Of a stretch of 64,000 nt of DNA, positions 43,162 to 50,716 are shown piece after piece. The position numbers and the translations under genes were made by a program. Below the pieces are notes generated by a model. It made no database searches. It was given only the letters and a program-made list of their open reading frames with translations, and was not told where the DNA came from. This DNA comes from Bacillota bacterium. Lineage in GTDB: Bacteria; Bacillota; Clostridia; Lachnospirales; Anaerotignaceae. The DNA lies in NCBI GenBank assembly GCA_019422105.1, contig JAHZDZ010000001.1:207751-271750 (forward strand), in the 5' to 3' direction. The first letter of the stretch is position 1, and each line of letters starts with the position of its first letter.

Positions 43162-43662
43162 GTGCAGAAATCATTTCGAAAACGAATGGGCAGCGGCGGC
43201 TTTACCCTCATTGAAATGCTGGCGGCTGTGGTACTGCTGGGCTTTTTGATACTGGTAGTCGGTGCCGGAACAAGCGTCGCCGTAAACGTATATAACGAAG
43301 CTATACAGTATGCAGAATCCCGCACCATTTCCTCCACTGCGCTTTCCGCTATGGAAAATGAAATCCGCTTTGCCTATGATATCAAGACTGCCGACAGCGG
43401 TGCAATCAGTGGCTTTACCAGCAGCGAGTATGGTGAGGACGCCCGCTTTGAATTGAAAGACGGTATGATACAGGTGGTAAGCAGGACCGGGGAAACCCCT
43501 CTGCTGGGCGAAAAGGTTTACGCCAGCGGGTTAAAAATAGACAGCTTCTCTGTCACCGTAAACAGTACAGCTGTCCCACCCTACGGACAGATGGTCACAG
43601 TCTATATTAAAATGAATGACGGAAGCGACGTCACGGCAGAAATATTGAATGTAAACGGTTAA
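43162..43662 (+). CDS. PilW/PilJ-like minor pilin
   Basis: A 166-residue prepilin: basic leader QKSFRKRMGSGG, cleavage before FTLIEMLAAVVLLGFLILVV (Glu at +5), then a C-terminal domain with strands such as MIQVVSRTGETP and QMVTVYIKMNDGSD. The start is GTG at 43162 with GAGGTG 8 nt upstream; a GTG at 43153 inside the previous gene is the alternative. Last gene of the giant pilin operon. Confidence 0.78.
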   Translation: MQKSFRKRMGSGGFTLIEMLAAVVLLGFLILVVGAGTSVAVNVYNEAIQYAESRTISSTALSAMENEIRFAYDIKTADSGAISGFTSSEYGEDARFELKDGMIQVVSRTGETPLLGEKVYASGLKIDSFSVTVNSTAVPPYGQMVTVYIKMNDGSDVTAEILNVNG

Positions 43663-43695
43663 AACAGAGCAAAGTAATCTGCTCTAAAAAATACA

Positions 43696-43725
43696 AGCCG
43701 TGGGATGCTGACGGTATCCCACGGC
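43696..43725. terminator. Hairpin after the minor pilin operon
   Basis: AGCCGTGGGAT/ATCCCACGGCT: 10-11 bp perfect stem, 9-nt loop. No T run on the plus side; TGTATTTTTT on the minus side. May stabilise the plus mRNA 3' end or terminate leftward transcription. Confidence 0.55.
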
Positions 43726-43871
43726 TGTCAATCATCTTACTCCAATTTTAAAATCACTCCAACCTTGTACTTCCGTCAATCCCACTGCTTTTTCAAAAAG
43801 CGGGGCAAAAACCTTTCAGAAAGCCTCGTTTTTCAGGGATGAATATCCACTGTTTTGATTTTTTGATACAC

Positions 43872-43901
43872 AAAAGGGAGCCCTGACAGGCTCCCTTTTT
43901 T
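43872..43901. terminator. Bidirectional terminator between the minor pilin operon and trmB
   Basis: AAAAGGGAGCC/GGCTCCCTTTT stem (11 bp, 6-nt loop) with T runs at both ends. Confidence 0.88.
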
Positions 43902-43955
43902 CGTTGCTGTGAGAGGTATTTCTCATAATAATACCTCACATTTATCTCATTGTCC

Positions 43956-44597
43956 CTATTGCTGTCTTTTAAACCGCGCTTCCAGACGGTAAATAGGCAT
44001 TCCCCTGCCGGAAAATTTCTCTTCATACTCCGTCATAATATTTCCCTCAAAATCACTGTTGTGCAGATCCAGAGATATGCGGGACAGCTTCCAGTCATTT
44101 TTGCAGAACTCATTGAGGGAAAACTCAAAAAGATCCCTGTTGTCTGTCTTAAAGAAAATCTCGCCCTCTTCTCCAAATAACTTCTGATAAAGATTCAGAA
44201 AATTTGTGTGAGTAAGTCTTCTCTTTGCCCATTTCTTTTTCGGCCATGGATCGCAGAAATTAATGTACAGCCTTTTCAGCTCCCCCACCTCAAAAAAGTC
44301 CAATAGATTTTCCACATCCCCGCATATCAATGCGATATTGGAAATGTCGTCCTCCATATGCCTTGCGGCAATAGCCATAATAGTGGACTGGCGCTCCACG
44401 CCGATATAGTTCACCTCTGGATTGACAATGGCATTCTGTGTGATAAAACGGCCCTTGCCGCAGCCAATTTCCACGTAAACGGGGTTTTCATTACCAAAAT
44501 AATCCGCCCATTTTCCTTTGTACTCCTGAGGGTTATGAACAATATGCCTGTTCGTATTCAATTCATCCTGTGCCCAGGATTTTTTTCTGATTCTCAT
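43956..44597 (-). CDS. trmB: tRNA (guanine-N7-)-methyltransferase
   Basis: Makes m7G46 in the variable loop of tRNAs using SAM. The 213-residue protein has the SAM-binding VEIGCGKGRFI, GVERQ, the conserved YINFCDPWPKKKWAKRRLTHTNFL block and IFFKTDNRDLFE. Full length compared with the family. Stands alone with its own promoter. Confidence 0.97.
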   Translation of the reverse strand: MRIRKKSWAQDELNTNRHIVHNPQEYKGKWADYFGNENPVYVEIGCGKGRFITQNAIVNPEVNYIGVERQSTIMAIAARHMEDDISNIALICGDVENLLDFFEVGELKRLYINFCDPWPKKKWAKRRLTHTNFLNLYQKLFGEEGEIFFKTDNRDLFEFSLNEFCKNDWKLSRISLDLHNSDFEGNIMTEYEEKFSGRGMPIYRLEARFKRQQ

Positions 44598-44639
44598 AGT
44601 ATGGCTCCTTCTGTTTTTCTTTCGCGTTTTCCGTTTTCT

Positions 44640-44669
44640 ATCATACTACAAAGATGGGTATATGTTCAA
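44640..44669 (-). promoter_or_regulatory. Promoter of trmB
   Basis: Minus strand TTGAAC (44664-44669), 18-bp spacer, TATGAT (44640-44645), about 40 bp before the trmB start. Confidence 0.5.
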
Positions 44670-44757
44670 TGAAAATTTAAAAGTTAATCTCCTGCTGCAA
44701 TCCCCTTCTCTCATCCTCAGTTATCTCATCCAAAAAGTATTGTTCTATAAAGGCTTT

Positions 44758-45006
44758 CTATTTGATTTCCTGCTCCAGATTATCAAACTCCTTTGTACTG
44801 AAAAATTCCCCCAATGTTATATTTAAACCGTCGCAAATCATTTTTATGGTGACTATTTTGGGATTTTTACTTTTTCCATATAATATGTTTTTAATGGAAG
44901 ACGGAGGCAGCGCCGAAATGTTTGCTAATTTATTGATGGTAATATCATTTTCTTCACACAACTGCAAAATCCTGATACGCACAGCGCTTACAGTGTCCAT
45001 TTTCAT
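44758..45006 (-). CDS. XRE-family transcriptional regulator
   Basis: An 82-residue Cro/CI-type helix-turn-helix protein (IRILQLCEENDITINKLANI, PPSSIKNILYG, ITLGEFFS) ending LEQEIK. Divergent from the SLOG-family gene with about 100 bp between them that hold repeated operator-like sequences, so it probably controls both. After its TAG stop the same frame stays open for 26 more codons (to 44677) with coding-like composition. Confidence 0.85.
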   Translation of the reverse strand: MKMDTVSAVRIRILQLCEENDITINKLANISALPPSSIKNILYGKSKNPKIVTIKMICDGLNITLGEFFSTKEFDNLEQEIK

Positions 45007-45029
45007 TCACCCTTTCATTATTATTACTT

Positions 45030-45098
45030 ATAGGGTAGACTAAAATGTTTGACATTATAGGCTACACATGCTACTATTAGGCTATATATAGCCCATAA
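45030..45098. promoter_or_regulatory. Promoter and repeated operator-like sites between XRE and SLOG genes
   Basis: A plus-strand promoter TTGACA (45049-45054), 17 bp, TACTAT (45072-45077). Around and inside it are similar blocks TATAGGGTAGAC, TATAGGCTACAC and ATTAGGCTATAT, the last forming GGCTATATATAGCC. Likely binding sites of the adjacent XRE protein; inference. Confidence 0.5.
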
Positions 45099-45113
45099 AG
45101 GAGGTGACCTATT

Positions 45114-45608
45114 TTGTTTGAAAACTGCTGCTGCTTTACAGGGCACAGGATACTGCCTGAAAAGGATGTCCCTGAAATAAAGAAGAAACTGACAGAAGAA
45201 ATTATAAACGCCATTGAAATAGAAAAAATACAGTATTTTCTCTGCGGAGGAGCATTGGGTTTTGATTTGATGTGCGCTGAGACAGTTCTGGACTTAAAAA
45301 AGCAGTATCCCTCTATAAGCCTCTGTCTTATCCTCCCCTGTCCCAATCACAACCGCTTTTGGAGGAAACAGGACAAGGAGCGTTTTTCTGCTGTACTGTC
45401 TTCCTCTGATGAGGAATTTTATACCTCCGACAGCTACTTTCAGGGCTGTATGCAAAAAAGGAACCGCTGTCTTGTAGATTACAGTAAACTTTGTATCTGC
45501 TATCTGACAAGACAAGCCGGTGGTACAGCCTATACAGTACAGTATGCAGAAAAAAGAGGAATATCCTGCCGAAACCTGGCCCCTACGCTAAATTCTCGTC
45601 CCATTTAA
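45114..45608 (+). CDS. SLOG-family (YpsA/DUF1273-like) protein
   Basis: A 164-residue Rossmann-like protein. N-terminal CFTGHRILPEKD, then YFLCGGALGFDLMCAETVL (nucleotide-binding Gly-rich and GFD motif) and NRCLVDYSKLCICYLTRQAGGTAYTVQYA near the C-terminus, where the GGT motif fits SLOG ligand binding. Members are predicted to bind nucleotide-derived ligands; cellular roles range from cell division effects (YpsA) to signalling. The start is TTG at 45114 after a strong AAAGGAGG. Confidence 0.78.
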   Translation: MFENCCCFTGHRILPEKDVPEIKKKLTEEIINAIEIEKIQYFLCGGALGFDLMCAETVLDLKKQYPSISLCLILPCPNHNRFWRKQDKERFSAVLSSSDEEFYTSDSYFQGCMQKRNRCLVDYSKLCICYLTRQAGGTAYTVQYAEKRGISCRNLAPTLNSRPI

Positions 45609-45672
45609 AAATTACCGTTTCGCAGCAAAAAAAGTGAAATATCATGATTATCTCACTGTTTTAAATCCACAC

Positions 45673-45695
45673 AAAAAGAGAGCCAAAGGCTCTCT
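45673..45695 (-). terminator. Terminator of the acidic-linker protein gene
   Basis: AGAGAGCC/GGCTCTCT stem with a 3-nt loop, followed on the minus strand by TTTTTG. It may also end the convergent SLOG gene. Confidence 0.75.
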
Positions 45696-45871
45696 CAGCG
45701 TGTCAAAAAGGTTATTTCAATATAGACTTAGCCTGCACCCACTCAAGTTGATGGATTTGGGCTAAGTCCAAGGTTTTCCCCATAGGCTCAAAGGGTGCTG
45801 AATGTCCAGTGGACGTTTGTTTAGGGCCGACCGGAGCAAAGACAGAGCCCATAAGAATTTAACTCTTGCTC
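45696..45871. other. Hairpin-rich spacer
   Basis: No gene. Contains GACTTAGCC and GGCTAAGTC as a 9-bp inverted repeat about 24 nt apart (45726-45769) and GTCCAGTGGAC (45805-45815). Confidence 0.35.
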
Positions 45872-47380
45872 TCACCCTATCATATCCATTAACCAATAGC
45901 CATAACATCCCTCCGAGGGATTTTGCCCCCCGCATCCCATAAACCGCTGGAAGCCGAGGCGGGACGCCATGAGCTTATATTCCGCGCTGTATACATCGGG
46001 TACCCCCAGGACATAGCTGGTTTTCTCCCCGTCCTTTTTCCGTCCAAACAGCAAATGTTTATATTTCCTATAACTTGACAGTACAAAAGGGTGGCTCATA
46101 ATACGGTAGTTTTGTACAGGCGTTAAAGGGATTTCATCCACACATATACTAACCCACTCGCAGTCATCCCTTGTCTCAAAGGGATTCGCCCTGGTATTGT
46201 TGCGAAAAATATAGTCTATATCTGTTATGGGGCCCTTTTTATTGCCCGGACTGTCACCCTTGTTTTGTATGCGGCTGACCTCCTCCGGCGTTAGAACGCC
46301 AATTTGCTCCAGCTCCTCCAACTCCTTTTTAAATCGCTTTGTTATTTCCCTGAAGGTATTGTGGGGGCTCTCTCCCTCTGTCATCTGAAAATCGCCGTAG
46401 AAATCCTTTTCCGTAGCATATACTGTGCCCTCGCCCGTTTCACTTATCTTCGCCCCGTCTGCGCTTCCCTCCTCCATGCAGCCGTTTTCTGCCTGCACTG
46501 AGGGAAATTCCTCTATATCCTCTCCTACGGCATCCTCCTCCGATTGATCGTCTCTTTCCATGGATGCTTCCGTTTTTTCCTCTTTATCCGCTCTCTCCAT
46601 AGATGCCTGCGGCTCTTCCTCTTTATCTGCTCTCTCCATAGATATTTTTTCCATTGAGGTCTCAGGCAGGTCATTCTCCGCATCCGTACTGTCTGATGTC
46701 TCCCGGGCTAAAACTGTATCCTCTGTCTGCTCTGTATATTTTTCCGCTTCCGCAGCCCCTTCCGCGCTTCCCCTGCTCTCCGCCGCTGCCTTCTCCTGTG
46801 ACAAGGCTTCTAAATCTCCATCCTTCTCAGCAAGTGCCTCCTCTGGCCCCGACTTTTTTTCACAGGCGAAAACAGGCTCCTGAAACTGGAATGTCAGGCC
46901 GCTGCTTTTTTTCTCCCGTTCTTTCTTCTCTGGCTCCCTTTCCCCGCCATACTCCACAAAGCCGCTTTTCCAATTAAACTTGTCATTTTTGTACCCGCTC
47001 AGCGGCGCAATAATAGACGTGTTATTGGCCGTACTTCCCCTGCAAATAACAGCAATGGCATTAAAATCATCTATAGGAATGCCGCTCCCGCCTACATTAT
47101 CCGGCTCAAAGTCCCATTTCTGTGACCCTCTGCCGTTATTGTCCACCTCTATCATCCCCGCTTTCACGCCGAGGGATCTTTTTGCATTGCCGTTTATTAA
47201 ATATATGTAATAGAATGTACCGCTGAGTCTCTTCAGCCCCTGCACATAAGTAGTCAGCCTGCCCTTTCCATTTTTGAGCTCAATGGTGCTGCTGCCGCTG
47301 GTTTGCTGTCTGCCGTCGCTGTAGCCGCTGAACTCCTGCCTGAGCATGATAAAGCACTTGTCGTATCTTCTGTTGTACAT
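45872..47380 (-). CDS. Two-domain protein with long acidic linker, function unknown
   Basis: 502 residues. Residues about 1-150 form a beta-rich domain (KCFIMLRQEFSGYS, YIYLINGNAKRSLGVKAG, FNAIAVICRG). Residues about 155-330 are a low-complexity Glu/Ala/Ser linker with a tandem repeat SMERADKEEEPQA/SMERADKEEKTEA. Residues about 350-502 form a second domain with several aromatic motifs (DDCEWVSICVDEIPL, YKHLLFGRKKD, YVLGVPDVYSA, CYGYWLMDM). There is no signal peptide or membrane segment. The N-terminal domain resembles an uncharacterised clostridial family. ATG 47380 has GGAGG 7 nt upstream. Confidence 0.7.
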   Translation of the reverse strand: MYNRRYDKCFIMLRQEFSGYSDGRQQTSGSSTIELKNGKGRLTTYVQGLKRLSGTFYYIYLINGNAKRSLGVKAGMIEVDNNGRGSQKWDFEPDNVGGSGIPIDDFNAIAVICRGSTANNTSIIAPLSGYKNDKFNWKSGFVEYGGEREPEKKEREKKSSGLTFQFQEPVFACEKKSGPEEALAEKDGDLEALSQEKAAAESRGSAEGAAEAEKYTEQTEDTVLARETSDSTDAENDLPETSMEKISMERADKEEEPQASMERADKEEKTEASMERDDQSEEDAVGEDIEEFPSVQAENGCMEEGSADGAKISETGEGTVYATEKDFYGDFQMTEGESPHNTFREITKRFKKELEELEQIGVLTPEEVSRIQNKGDSPGNKKGPITDIDYIFRNNTRANPFETRDDCEWVSICVDEIPLTPVQNYRIMSHPFVLSSYRKYKHLLFGRKKDGEKTSYVLGVPDVYSAEYKLMASRLGFQRFMGCGGQNPSEGCYGYWLMDMIG

Positions 47381-47476
47381 CTTGATTCCTCCAGTCATGA
47401 TAGCTTAACCCAAATAGAATACTACTTAAAATATATGACCGGAAAACTGCAAATATATCAAAAAAATGTTATTGCA

Positions 47477-47510
47477 AATAAAAAGACCGTCCCCATGTAT
47501 GGCAACGGCC
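47477..47510 (-). terminator. Terminator of rsmA
   Basis: Minus strand GGCCGT...ACGGTC outer stem with inner CCAT/ATGG, followed by TTTTTATTT. Begins a few bases past the rsmA stop codon. Confidence 0.75.
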
Positions 47511-47517
47511 TGCGCGT

Positions 47518-48393
47518 TTACTTTGCAATTTTTTCATGTATCCTGTCCGACAGGCTTCCAAACAGCTCTATAGACAGCGCCTCGCCCCGTATTCTCTCAT
47601 CAAGGCTCAAACTCTTCAGTATCTCCGCCAGATCCTCCTTGCTAAGTCCTAGCCCTGCCTGGTTAAAGATGCTGTTCAAAAGCGTTTTTCTCCTCTGGCC
47701 AAAGGCACATTTTACGATATGGAAAAACAGTGCCTCATCCTGCACCAATACTCTTGGTTCTTTCCTGACATGAAGAGTTATGACCGCCGAAGCCACCTTG
47801 GGCCGCGGCATAAAGCAGCTTGGCTGGACAATAAAATCCATTTTTGCATCACAGTAGTACCCTACCGCAATGGATAATGCGCCGTAATCTCCTCTTCCCG
47901 GCTCGGCCTGCATCCTCTCGGCCACTTCCTTTTGTACCATAACCGTTATGGTGTCAATATTGGCCTTCTTCTCCAACAGCTCCATCAATATCGGCGTGGT
48001 AATATAATAGGGCAGATTCGCCACAATCTTCGCTGCTCTGCCGCCGTTTTTTTCGTCAATAAGCCTGTTTAAATCAAGCTTTAATACGTCGCTGTTGATA
48101 ATCTCCACATTGCCGTATTCTCCCAATGTTTCCGCCAAAATCGGCAGCAGATTTTTATCTATTTCTATAGCAACTACCTTCTCGGCGTTTTCCGCCAAAA
48201 CCTGCGTCAGAGAACCAATTCCCGGTCCAATCTCCAAAACACAATCCTCTTTTGAAACACCGGCAGCCTCTACAATATTGTCCAAAACATTGGAGTCTAT
48301 GAGAAAATTCTGTCCAAAGCCCTTTTTAAAATTAAAATTGTACTTCTCTATAATCTCCCTCGTCCTGGAGGGAGTTGAAATTCTCTGTACCAT
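47518..48393 (-). CDS. rsmA: 16S rRNA dimethyladenosine transferase
   Basis: Dimethylates A1518 and A1519 of 16S rRNA. The 291-residue protein has KKGFGQNFLIDSNVLDNIV, SAM motif VLEIGPGIGSLT, VAIEID and catalytic NLPYYITTPIL. ATG 48393 sits behind AAAGGAGG; longer frames upstream lack a suitable site and run into the end of the preceding gene. Follows a COG2426 membrane protein gene by 19 nt. Confidence 0.96.
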   Translation of the reverse strand: MVQRISTPSRTREIIEKYNFNFKKGFGQNFLIDSNVLDNIVEAAGVSKEDCVLEIGPGIGSLTQVLAENAEKVVAIEIDKNLLPILAETLGEYGNVEIINSDVLKLDLNRLIDEKNGGRAAKIVANLPYYITTPILMELLEKKANIDTITVMVQKEVAERMQAEPGRGDYGALSIAVGYYCDAKMDFIVQPSCFMPRPKVASAVITLHVRKEPRVLVQDEALFFHIVKCAFGQRRKTLLNSIFNQAGLGLSKEDLAEILKSLSLDERIRGEALSIELFGSLSDRIHEKIAK

Positions 48394-48412
48394 GGTACCT
48401 CCTTTTTCAGTG

Positions 48413-48916
48413 TCAGCCAATACCAATGGCGCTCAAAAGCCCAAAGGACAGTATGGACACAATGATGCCCGCAACAAGCACCCCAACGGCAATCACCGGG
48501 AACGTTTTCTTTCCATCCATTTTCAGCATGCTGGCAATCAGCGCCCCCATCCATGCACCGGTACCCGGCAGAGGAACCGCGACAAACAGGAACACGCCCC
48601 AATAGGCATACTTTTGTATGGAATCACTTTTGCTGACTGCCTTATTTTCACACCACTCCACAAAGCCCCGCAGTGGTGTTTTTTTCAGTATTCTGAATAT
48701 AAACTGTATAAACATCAGAATAAAGGGGATGGGCAGAAGATTGCCGATATACGCAATCAAAAAAGTGGGCAGAAGCTCCATGCCCATAGCGTATCCGGCT
48801 AATATACCGCCTCTCAGCTCTAATATGGGCAGCAGGGATACAATAAAAACGATAATTTCTCTGGAGACAGAGCCTCCAAGGGTTGTTACAAACCAATCAA
48901 CCAAAGTTTCCGCCAA
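48413..48916 (-). CDS. Small membrane protein of the COG2426 (small multidrug export-like) family
   Basis: A 167-residue protein with four to five membrane helices and the family segment LLPILELRGGILAGYAMGM near the N-terminus and FVAVPLPGTGAWMGALIAS in the middle. Despite the family name, transport activity is not established. ATG has GGAGG 7 nt upstream. Probably cotranscribed with rsmA. Confidence 0.82.
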   Translation of the reverse strand: MAETLVDWFVTTLGGSVSREIIVFIVSLLPILELRGGILAGYAMGMELLPTFLIAYIGNLLPIPFILMFIQFIFRILKKTPLRGFVEWCENKAVSKSDSIQKYAYWGVFLFVAVPLPGTGAWMGALIASMLKMDGKKTFPVIAVGVLVAGIIVSILSFGLLSAIGIG

Positions 48917-49080
48917 TGTTCAAACCTCCAACTGTGAAATACCCGAAAGAAACAGATTTTATTTTAACATATCTTTTTAAAAACCGCCACTATGTAAAAA
49001 AAAGTGTAAGAAAATTAACCTTGATTTTACACTGCCGTATCTATTCTATGCCAAATGAGCACATTTTATCGCCGTGCAAC
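48917..49080. other. Intergenic region left of the tandem repeat
   Basis: Upstream region of the COG2426 gene, with an extended -10 (TGTTAAAAT, minus strand, about 48967-48975) as a possible promoter. Otherwise AT-rich with no gene. Confidence 0.3.
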
Positions 49081-49254
49081 AAAAAATAGTCGCAGCGTGA
49101 CTATTTTCACGGATTGAACTCTTTTTGTTCAATCCGTTTCCAAAAGACGTTTTTTTGCGTAAGCAATAAAAAACAATCGCAGCGTGACTATTTTCACAGA
49201 TTGAACTATTTTTATTCAATCCGTTTCCAAAAATCGTTTTTTTGCGTGAGCAAT
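49081..49254. repeat. Tandem repeat, two 87-bp units with hairpins
   Basis: Units 49081-49167 and 49168-49254, about 90% identical. Each holds an imperfect dyad around CGCAGCGTGACT, then a stem of GGATTGAAC/GTTCAATCC in unit 1 (AGATTGAAC/ATTCAATCC in unit 2), then a block TTTTTTTGCGT. The start of a third unit (AGCAATAAAAA) follows. No reading frame. Compensating or paired changes in the second stem are limited to the ends. Confidence 0.75.
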
Positions 49255-49359
49255 AAAAACGACATATGAAATACAGATATTCTATGAAGCTGCCCCGCAG
49301 ATTTTTAAAATCCGGCTTCTTTCAGCCTGACAAAAAACGAAAACTTCCAGTTTCCTCCG

Positions 49360-49923
49360 CTAAATCATACCGCTGTCCGGCTTTTCTTTGTTCCTGTAAT
49401 TAATATTGACAAGATTTACACTCATATGACTGATAATATTTTCAAAATTATCCCTGTCCTTTTCCCGAAAGGATACAGTAAACTGCACTGCCATGCCGTT
49501 ATTGACAAAGCCGCACTGGTAAAAATTGATACTCCCGTCATCGGAATCCGTGTAGCGCAGATTAAAAAAGTAATCATCTGCATAAGTATGGGTTAAATTC
49601 GCCTTGCCCTTTTTCACCTCGTCGAGGTAATCCGCCGCCGCTTTGTCGCCGGCATCCTCCCCCCATATGAAAAGTGCCGCGTCCTTCTCATCGTTTGTCA
49701 AATCAAGGCCGCATCCGTCCTCCCGCTTTTCTGTCTGTGTAAAAAGATCCGGATAATAGACAATATATCCAAACTTCTCATTTTCATATTTTATATAGGT
49801 GTTGGTATCGTCAATGATAGCCTCTGTGCCGTCCAAAGGCACCATGGAATCCTCCATTGTCCCCTCACAGCCGCTGAAAACCATAAGCGCAACAATCAAC
49901 AAAGCACCTATTTTTTTGTACAC
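49360..49923 (-). CDS. Predicted lipoprotein, function unknown
   Basis: 187 residues: signal peptide and lipobox LMVFSGC (Cys19), an acidic spacer, then a globular domain with KFGYIVYYPDLFTQ, ALFIWGEDAGDKAAADYLDEV and AVQFTVSFREKDRDNFENII, resembling the PsbP/YceI-like or DcrB-type folds of surface lipoproteins; not assigned. Starts at GTG 49923 with GGGAGG 8 nt upstream. Last gene of a five-gene operon after cbiK (18 nt). Confidence 0.75.
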   Translation of the reverse strand: MYKKIGALLIVALMVFSGCEGTMEDSMVPLDGTEAIIDDTNTYIKYENEKFGYIVYYPDLFTQTEKREDGCGLDLTNDEKDAALFIWGEDAGDKAAADYLDEVKKGKANLTHTYADDYFFNLRYTDSDDGSINFYQCGFVNNGMAVQFTVSFREKDRDNFENIISHMSVNLVNINYRNKEKPDSGMI

Positions 49924-49941
49924 GATAAGCGCCTCCCACTG

Positions 49942-50712
49942 TTATAATACCTCCGCGTTTCTTAAATGCATCGAAAACAATTCAACAAGCTTTTCTCTCT
50001 CACCAAGACCGGTCAGACAGCACTCGCAAGCATAACCCCTCTTCTCAAGCCGCGCCCGCCAGGAGTCCTCGCCGCCTGCCATATCATTTCTGGCATGTTC
50101 CCCTGCCACCAGCATAAACGGAACCAATCTGATTTTTTTGAGAGTTGTTTTTTCCAGTTCCTTTAAAACACAATCCAAGTTTCCTTTTCCCTCCACTGTG
50201 CCGATAAACCATTGCGGGCCGCAAAGGGTGGTAAAAGCCCTCTGCATTTTGTCATAGCAGACGTCAGCCTCATGCTCTGTGCCATGCCCCATAAACACAA
50301 CGCCCTCATCTGCGGAAAGCGCTGTCTCCTCCCGAAGCATGCGGCAGCAGGCGGTATAATCCTCCTCCGCATTCAACAAAGGCTGTCCGAATTTCAAAAT
50401 ACGGAATTTGTCACGAAAGGAAAGTATTTCATTCCGTGTTTTATGGTATTCCTCCCCCTTTATGATATGGAGAGACTGGCACAGCACCTCCTCATAACCA
50501 TCTCGGAAAAGCTCATCCAAAACCTCAGGGAGACTCGAAACTGCAATCTGCTCCTCTTTTGCAATTTTACGGATAATCATTCTGGAGGTAAAAGCCCTGT
50601 AAAGGTCATACTCCTTAAAATCATTGCGCAATCTCATCTCAGCCAGCTCAATGGCCCTTCTCGCCCTGAGGCAGGATGTGCCGAAGCTGACCGCCACTAT
50701 CGCTTTTTTCAA
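49942..50712 (-). CDS. cbiK: Sirohydrochlorin cobaltochelatase, CbiK type
   Basis: A 256-residue anaerobic class II chelatase that inserts cobalt into sirohydrochlorin (iron insertion for sirohaem is also possible). It begins KKAIVAVSFGTSCLRAR and has both metal-site His motifs: VVFMGHGTEHEAD and VPFMLVAGEHARNDMAG. No leader peptide, so cytoplasmic. No other cobalamin gene is nearby; it sits in an operon with DNA-repair and redox genes. Confidence 0.93.
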   Translation of the reverse strand: MKKAIVAVSFGTSCLRARRAIELAEMRLRNDFKEYDLYRAFTSRMIIRKIAKEEQIAVSSLPEVLDELFRDGYEEVLCQSLHIIKGEEYHKTRNEILSFRDKFRILKFGQPLLNAEEDYTACCRMLREETALSADEGVVFMGHGTEHEADVCYDKMQRAFTTLCGPQWFIGTVEGKGNLDCVLKELEKTTLKKIRLVPFMLVAGEHARNDMAGGEDSWRARLEKRGYACECCLTGLGEREKLVELFSMHLRNAEVL

Positions 50713-50716
50713 ATAA

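Noticed and set aside
44758..45608. Classical toxin-antitoxin pair.
   Set aside because: The genes are divergent rather than cotranscribed and the partner is a SLOG-fold protein, not a known toxin family.
49081..49254. CRISPR array.
   Set aside because: Only two long units with no spacers; it is a tandem duplication. No cas gene is present in the window.
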